Assembly: GCA_015680685.1 (NCBI GenBank)
Contig: MNCI01010504.1
Location: 1,012,502 to 1,064,218, forward strand
Origin: Gnetum montanum
Taxonomy: Eukaryota > Streptophyta > Gnetopsida > Gnetales > Gnetaceae
Length of the DNA stretch: 51,717 nt
Direction of reading: 5' to 3'
In this document: one piece after another, positions 46,650 to 51,717 of the stretch
Layout of the letters: each line of letters starts with the position of its first letter
Numbering within the stretch: the first letter of the stretch is position 1
Translations under genes and position numbers: made by a program
The notes under the pieces: generated by a model
The model's input: only the letters and a program-made list of their open reading frames with translations
What the model was told of the DNA's origin: nothing
Databases searched by the model: none

Positions 46650-47720
46650 AAATAATAGTTTATCTTGAATATGATACTTCCTCTGCTGGTCTATGTTGCT
46701 CATCAATTGCTTTATACTTAACTTCATTTATGAGTTTAGAAATTGAAGTGGTTTGTGGTCTATCATCAAATTGAACTTCTTGGCCAACAAATAATGTCTC
46801 TAATGCTTGATTTCTTGAAGAATAGCATACAAATCCTTCTTATAGATGCTATATTTTTTCCTTGAATCATTCAAATTTTTGGAAAAGAAAGCAACATGCC
46901 TATCCTTTTGTGAAAGAACCCCAGCAATGGCAAGCCTACTTGCATCCACCTCCACCTAAACATTTTTTTGAAAATTGAGAATTACAACCACTAGTTAACT
47001 AGTAATTTTTGCTTTCTATAAGTTAAAGCTTCCTTGGGTTTCATTATCTCACCTAAAATATCTATTTTTCTTCAACAAAGTAAACATATACAATGAAATA
47101 TGACTAATTTTTATTATGAACTATTTATAAAAGCTTTCTAAACCAATGAATGATCATACCTCCCTAACATTCTTAGGAGTTGTCCAATCCTTAATAGCCT
47201 TCATCTTGGTAGCTTTAATTAAAAATTGATTTTGGAAATCACATGCCCTAAATATATGATTTTCATTTTGAAGAAATGACTTTTCTTCATATTGATCACC
47301 AATTGTACCTTCTCCAACTTAAGATACACCATTCTCAAGTGAATTAAGTGCTCTTTCTTATTAGATCTATATACCAAAATATCATCAAAAAATATAATAC
47401 AACACATACCAATTAACTCCTTCATTACATCATGCATCAACCTCATGAATGTAGTAAGTGAATTTATGAGACCAAATGACATCACCAACCACTCAAACAA
47501 TCTACCTAGTATCTTGAAAGCTATCTTCCACTTATCACTAGGACTGATTTTGATTTGATGGTATCCACTCTTTAAATGAGTTTTTCTAAAAATCTCTACA
47601 TTAGTAAGGACATCAAGGATCTCATCCATCCTTGGAATATGAAACTTGTACCTCACTATTATCCTATTCAATTCCCTAAAATCAATGCACATCCTTCACT
47701 CATCACTATTCTTCTTTAGC
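46650..47720 (-). pseudogene. Gypsy reverse transcriptase and RNase H (second element)
   Basis: One open stretch of 157 codons (47,219-47,692) covers MCIDFRELNRIIVRYKF, THLKSGYHQIKI (motif A, where the expected Asp of DLxSGYHQI is His), FEWLVMSFGLINSLTTFM and FFDDILVY (motif C intact). After a gap RNase H is seen as VEVDASRLAIAGVLSQ (46,940) and LMIDHKPLQFL (46,770). Motif A His would block catalysis. Confidence 0.9.
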
Positions 47721-47812
47721 ACTAGCACCACTAGAATTGTACAAGGTGAAATGGATTCCCTCATAAAGCCATTTGTAAGTAACACCTGTACTTGCCTTTG
47801 TAATTTAGGCAT

Positions 47813-48450
47813 CTAATTTGGTGCTATTTGATAAGATCTCTTCTTCGAATTGGTATCATTAGGAATGAAATCATTTTGATTTCGTACATTTTCCATTGGT
47901 GGTAATCCATCTAGTTCCCACTTGAACATCTTGGGAAATTTCTCCTTAAACCCTAGCATATTTGTAGGAAGTTCAACCTTCACATCATCATGGTTAGAAG
48001 AAACTATTGTCATAACAAAAAAATAAAAATTGGTTTCATCATGTTTTTAAATGTATTTTCTCTTTCCTATAAGGATTAAGGAAGTGTTAAGTGAGCTTTG
48101 TTATTTCACTTATTCAGCCATCATAGGAATCAAATCATGGATTTCTTTAAGTCTAGCTATGTTCCATACATTTCTTGATCCATCAAATTGAGCACCATTG
48201 TAAAATTCCAAGATCTACTAAGAATTACATCAGCAAAATCTATTGAAAGCACATCACACTTCACTACATCATGAAAACCTTCAATTTTAAATCTCAAACT
48301 ACATTGTTCCCTCACCTCTTGGGAAAAATATTTAGGTAACCAATTCAATTTATAAGGTTTTAGATGAGGATTAGTTACCAAACCAAATCTAGATTTTTCC
48401 CTAGAAGAAATAATATTTTCTCTAAGCTCTCCTATCAATCAAAACATGAA
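47813..48450 (-). pseudogene. Gypsy protease and protease-RT linker (second element)
   Basis: CDVLSIDFADVILSRSWNF is the typical C-terminal half of a plant gypsy retropepsin (LGRPW changed to LSRSW), preceded by KYFSQEVREQCSLRF. The linker HDDVKVELPTNM.. ELDGLPPMEN (47,813-48,013) is the usual approach to RT. The active-site triplet was not seen. Confidence 0.7.
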
Positions 48451-48599
48451 TCCACTTCTCACTAAGCAAACATCTAGCTCAAATTCAAAATAAAAAAATT
48501 CTATTAGGGGGTGATCTCCTATATTTACATTCCACATGCATGCATAAGAATTTAATTTAGAAACATCCTTAATTTTTAGAGCATTAGGATTACCTCATT

Positions 48600-49380
48600 A
48601 AAGACCTTGTCCTAATCTCTCTTTCACCTCCATGGTTTGCACATTCTTGCCCTTGGCTGCTTTGTGATGTGAACATTCCCATTGCTTGTGTTCCAATTCT
48701 CTATACTTGAAGCACTAGATTTTTTATGAGTTTCTACCTTAACCCTTTCATCCTTTGACTTGGTCCTTCTTTCCTTTATCCTTCTCATCATTTCGTTCAA
48801 TCTTCTTGTCTTGACTACCCTTCTTATCTTTAGATTTGGACTTGAATCCCTTCTTACATCTATATCCATTCTCCTTCCCCTTGAAAGCTTGTTTGCTATT
48901 GTTTCCAAATCCACCTAACTTTTTCTTAGCCTTAAGTGTTAAACCCTAACCCTAATCAAGAGTTTATGGCTTATAAAAAGACAAATCCTACTAGTATGTC
49001 ATTTTAAGACCTCCTATAAAGATTGAAGCCTATTCATACTTCTCTCCAAATTTACCTTATCTTGATGAAATAGATCACAAAATTCAATGTAGAATTCTTC
49101 AACATCCTTGTCACCTTGTCCTAGGAATTTTAACTTCATAATGGTTTCTTGTCTCTAATGAGAATATGCAAAATTTCTCTTCAACCTATATTTCATTAGA
49201 TCCCAATCTTTGATGGGTTAACCATTTTATCTTTCCTAACCCTAGGACTCCTTTTCCCAATAAGTAGAAGCCATACCTTCTGGTCTATGATTAGAAATAG
49301 ATATGATTAAGTTATTTAGCACCTCTTCCAACTAGAAATTCTTCTTAAGTACCTTTAGCTAACTTACAAAGGCATTCCTC
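48600..49380 (-). pseudogene. Gypsy gag (second element)
   Basis: Retrotrans_gag-like stretch WDLMKYRLKRNF, then KLKFLGQGDKDVEEFYIEF (about 49,100), then a Lys/Arg-rich region (KERRTKSKDERVKVE, 48,750) and a knuckle relic HKQWEC (48,670) lacking its first Cys pair. The frame is broken by many stops. A telomere-like ccctaaccctaa at 48,946 is inside this region and is chance. Confidence 0.6.
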
Positions 49381-49708
49381 CATAGATATGAGTCATGGGT
49401 TAGTCATGGATGAGATGAAAATTTTACAACAAAGTTAATTGATTTTGGCTTTAGCCATCTGGATTTTTTTTCATTGATTTCCTTATACATGTCCACTTGG
49501 TCTTTGAAGTGTTCCTTAAGCCTTTCATGTTTCTTGGCCTCATTTTTCCATGTGCTAATTTTGATTGCTAATTTTTAACGGATAGTGTAGACTTCTTCTA
49601 TTAATAGGATTTTGTTCTCTTTTTCCAATTTTCTCATAAATTTGTTAACTCTAATAAATTATTTCCTTAACTGATGGATACTTTCTTTTTTTTTTGCTTC
49701 TCTATGTC
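49380..49708 (-). pseudogene. Fragment of the unknown ORF of 17.2-19.7 kb
   Basis: Collinear with 17,180-17,800 (tatgag..gggttagtcatgga; ttggctttagccatct; ccttaagcctttcatgtttc), with an internal deletion of about 290 bp relative to that copy. Translated pieces KKHERLKEHFKDQVDMY and FIRVNKFMRKLEKE match its coiled-coil half. It stops at the young LTR at 49,709; the uninterrupted continuation is at 17,793-17,810. Confidence 0.75.
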
Positions 49709-49735
49709 TGATGAGACGCGACATGCACTGTGCCA

Positions 49736-49780
49736 CGATATTGCGTCTTCCCCTACGATATCGCGTACGTGATATCGCGG
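49736..49780 (+). promoter_or_regulatory. Triple GATATCGCG-like motif in LTR U3
   Basis: acgatattgcgt, acgatatcgcgt and gtgatatcgcgg occur within about 45 bp, upstream of the TATA box. Repeated short motifs just upstream of TATA are common enhancer units in plant LTRs; the binding factor is unknown. Confidence 0.6.
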
Positions 49781-49792
49781 TCCACCACCATA

Positions 49793-49801
49793 TCTATAAA
49801 T
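49793..49801 (+). promoter_or_regulatory. TATA box of young LTR
   Basis: tctataaat in ccatatctataaataagagg, roughly 85 bp into the LTR, a well-formed plant TATA box. It predicts a transcription start around 49,825-49,835 and a very short U3. Confidence 0.75.
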
Positions 49802-49968
49802 AAGAGGCAACACTCCCTTCATTTCCCAATCCTGGCTAGAAGTAGCGAAGCTCTAGCAGATTGATCACTCCAGAGTTAGAATTTTTCCCATGTGCCTGCA
49901 GTAGGAGTCCTAGAGTGAACGGCTCTTTATTCGAGCAGCTTGTAACCTGAACCCAAGTTGTGTACGGC

Positions 49969-49974
49969 AATAAA
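49969..49974 (+). terminator. Poly(A) signal of young LTR
   Basis: aataaa in acggcaataaagacg, about 170 bp downstream of the TATA box. It would define R as short and U5 as long (about 750 bp). Confidence 0.5.
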
Positions 49975-50049
49975 GACGAACTTCATTGGATAAACCTTGC
50001 AGTACATGGCTTTATTGTTGTTTATTTACTGCTTTCCTAGTGCGCACAA

Positions 50050-50370
50050 GTATGACTTGATTACGAGCGTCTATGGACATGTACGGCTAGTCAAGGAATC
50101 GGCTGCTTGTCGCAATGCATGAGTACGACTTGATTACGAGCATTGGCTGCTTGGTAACCCAGTAGCGTATTCCAGGATTCTACACTTGGTAATCCCAGTG
50201 GTAGTCCAATGTGTATGGCTAGTCAAGGAATCGACTGCTCATTGCTAGGCTAGAACGTGTGATAAGTACGACTTAGTTACGAGCACCCACGGGTGTGTAC
50301 GGCTAGCTAAGGAATCGGCTGCTTATCACACTTAAGCTAAATAGGTGCCTCAGTACGACCACTTCGAGCA
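50050..50370 (+). repeat. Alternating subrepeats in LTR U5
   Basis: Motif A, gtacgacttgattacgagc, occurs at 50,050, 50,123 and 50,266, with a weaker one at 50,353. Motif B, gtacggctagtcaaggaatc, occurs at 50,081, 50,213 and 50,297. A1-B1 and A3-B3 are each spaced 31 bp, pointing to amplification of an A-B unit. Confidence 0.85.
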
Positions 50371-50751
50371 CTTGCGTTACGTGTGGTGATCCCAGTAACG
50401 ATTAGTGTTTGGTAAGCCATAGTTGCATAGTTCAGGGTGTGTTCGGTAAGTGGGAACGGATGCTGACACTAGTTAATTTAGACTTAGGACATTAGTTAAA
50501 GTTAGTTAGTTTCTCAACCCTTTCCCCTAATAGCATAGAAGATAAACCGAAAAATACCAAAAAAGTCACATACCTCAGACTTGCTTAACCATACACTGTG
50601 ACACTTACAAGCAAGCCTGGGAAGACAACGAACGATTAACCCCAAGTGTTTCTTGTGGTGTTAAGGCATTTAGTCTGCGGAGTTCAACCGGATCGCGCAT
50701 GCATGCTCGTATTCGTATGGTTGAGTGTAGGGGTACCTCGCCACTCATCAT

Positions 50752-50768
50752 TGCCATCGTTGCCGGGG
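50752..50768 (+). promoter_or_regulatory. Primer-binding site, tRNA-Asp-like
   Basis: tgccatcgttgccgggg begins two bases after the LTR end and matches the plant tRNA-Asp complement tggcgccgttgccgggg at 14 of 17 positions. tRNA-Asp-type sites are known from several plant Ty3/gypsy lineages such as Athila. Confidence 0.7.
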
Positions 50769-50896
50769 ACTAAGTGTTTTCACGCTAATTAAACATAAGG
50801 GATATCACTCACATCGTTGTGAGCTTAAAACAAACCTTAGGGTTAATCAGTTAATCAAGAACATAAATAACGGTGAAAGTTAGCACACCATTAGAA

Positions 50897-51717
50897 ATGG
50901 CTTCTTGTCATGCAATCAACTCACCTAAGGACAATACAGGAGAAAGTCAAGATCATATGCATAACCCATATAATCCAAGTCCTAAACAGTATTCGATAAC
51001 TTATACTCATCCCGATGAGTATATCCCTGATTACACTTTTACCCTCCATCAGGACGAACAGTTGCGCTGGAGAGATTCAGTTGGTAATATAGTCTTGCCA
51101 CCAGATCGATCCGTTCTAAACATGCTCCTCCGTGAATTGGCACAGATTGGCGTGCAGGACTTATTCGCTGAATACGTTGCTGGAATGTATCGCATAAGGG
51201 ATTATCATCCCACAAATGCCCAATGTATTCAGGATGCAAGGTAGGAAAGCCAACATTCACTATTGAAGGACAAGGTTCCCCACGTCATTAGCGAAATAGG
51301 AGAAGAGGAACCCCTCACGATGGGTTTCTTAGAAAATGATGTTCCTCCTCCTCACTCTAGTGAAGTGGTTAGGCATCAAGGCCTTAGATCAACGATATAT
51401 ATTCCAGACTCTAATCCCCGTGAGCACCAGCTGTTCACGGTAGGAACAACTACTCACACTAATGATGGACTCATTGATCGTCACAACGATCGGGGCCGAA
51501 GAAGCCGAAGAGAAGGCAAGAAACATCACCATGGTGATGGATCCCCTTCTTCTTCTCCTTCATCTCATCATTCACCCTCTCCTTCCACATCTAGGCACAG
51601 CCACCATGAGCATAACGCAGAGAGTAAAGGTAAAAGAGATGAAATGCCTCGACAGGAAGGTCGAGAGGAGTTAGGACAAGGGCAAGGACGTAGGGAGAAT
51701 AGGGAACCACCACGTAG
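50897..51717 (+). pseudogene. gag of young LTR retrotransposon, one stop, open to window end
   Basis: The ATG at 50,897 (MASCHAINSPKDNTGESQ) is preferred over an upstream in-frame GTG. The frame runs 274 codons to the edge with one TAG at 51,244, where CAG would restore Gln; it carries on with ESQHSLLKDKV. The N-terminal half is globular (QLRWRDSVGNIVLPPD, LLRELAQIGVQDLF); then comes a low-complexity His/Ser/Arg-rich part (SPSSSPSSHHSPSPS) and a basic tail. Placement 130 bp after the PBS makes it gag. No knuckle or pol reached yet. Nearly intact, unlike every other coding region here. Confidence 0.7.

Larger units (their letters stand above)
45365..49380 (-). mobile_element. Second Ty3/gypsy element, minus strand, chromovirus-like pol
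   Basis: From right to left: gag (about 49.38-48.6 kb), protease (48.45-48.15), RT (47.75-47.2), RNase H (47.0-46.65), integrase with a GPF-like C-terminal module (46.6-45.55). The wording of integrase (HYFWLGMKTKV, DRDPKFTSHFW) fits the chromovirus side of Ty3/gypsy. It is bounded on the left by the Copia LTR at 45,364; its own LTRs were not found. Confidence 0.88.
49709..50750 (+). repeat. 5' LTR of a young LTR retrotransposon
   Basis: Begins TGATGAG and ends CTCATCA, a perfect 7-bp terminal inverted repeat, with the PBS right behind. Contains a TATA box, a poly(A) signal (aataaa, 49,969-49,974), three GATATCGCG-like motifs in U3 and repeated motifs in R/U5. It is GC-richer and cleaner than its surroundings. 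The element continues past the window, so the 3' LTR is not visible. Confidence 0.9.

Noticed and set aside
48940-48957. Telomere-like aaaccctaaccctaa
   Set aside because: Fewer than three units and embedded in a gypsy gag; chance match.
49707-49725. Hammerhead-like ctgatgag at the LTR start
   Set aside because: The conserved GAAA core and the matching helices are not present; it is explained by the LTR terminal inverted repeat. Penelope elements can carry hammerhead motifs, but none was seen near either copy.
50040-50370. CRISPR-like alternating repeats
   Set aside because: Only three or four imperfect copies inside an LTR of a eukaryotic retrotransposon; no cas genes and no regular spacers.

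Overview
The window reads as intergenic DNA from a large, repeat-rich plant nuclear genome, most likely a gymnosperm and probably a conifer. Three things point there. The background is AT-rich and almost entirely decayed LTR retrotransposons and plant L1-type LINEs, full of stop codons and frameshifts. It also holds two Penelope-like elements (PLEs), a class that in land plants I know mainly from conifers (the 'Dryad' elements). No gene with an intact, recognisable cellular product was found. The species call is inference; the element identities rest on motifs visible in the translations.

Layout. 1-7.8 kb: a non-coding block (X1), a fragment of antisense gypsy gag, then PLE copy 1 on the plus strand, split at 795-5773 by a minus-strand LINE with a 12-bp target-site duplication (TSD). 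PLE copy 1 keeps reverse transcriptase (RT) motifs and a GIY-YIG nuclease tail. 9.1-13.4 kb: a minus-strand gag-and-leader remnant of a gypsy element (G1). 13.4-17.1 kb: unassigned DNA with a perfect 3 x 123-bp tandem array and a long foldback. 17.2-19.7 kb: a long decayed minus-strand ORF of unknown function. 20.2-28.7 kb: a 1.4-kb LTR-like repeat, then a minus-strand Ty3/gypsy element (integrase, RNase H, RT, protease, gag) interrupted by a GC-richer island at 24.2-25.2 kb.

28.9-31.3 kb is a second gag/leader remnant (G2). 31.4-38.8 kb repeats the X / gag / PLE order (PLE copy 2), again interrupted by a LINE of the same family (32,445-37,485, 17-bp TSD). 38.8-45.4 kb is a minus-strand Copia-type element with truncated 3' LTR, polypurine tract, gag, primer-binding site (PBS) and a 2.7-kb 5' LTR, but no recognisable pol, so it is probably non-autonomous. 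45.4-49.4 kb is a second minus-strand Ty3/gypsy pol. 49,709 to the end is the youngest-looking element: a plus-strand 1,042-bp LTR with 7-bp terminal inverted repeats, a PBS resembling the tRNA-Asp complement, and a gag open to the window edge apart from one stop.

How it fits together: nested layers. Old gypsy and gag-only remnants carry PLEs. The PLEs were hit by two independent L1 insertions. A young LTR element sits in an old repeat whose uninterrupted paralogue is also in the window. The most noteworthy items are the PLE pair with its GIY-YIG domain, the LINE family that starts within 10 bases of its ORF1 ATG, the gag-only Copia element with conserved LTR hairpins, and the unidentified minus-strand ORF.
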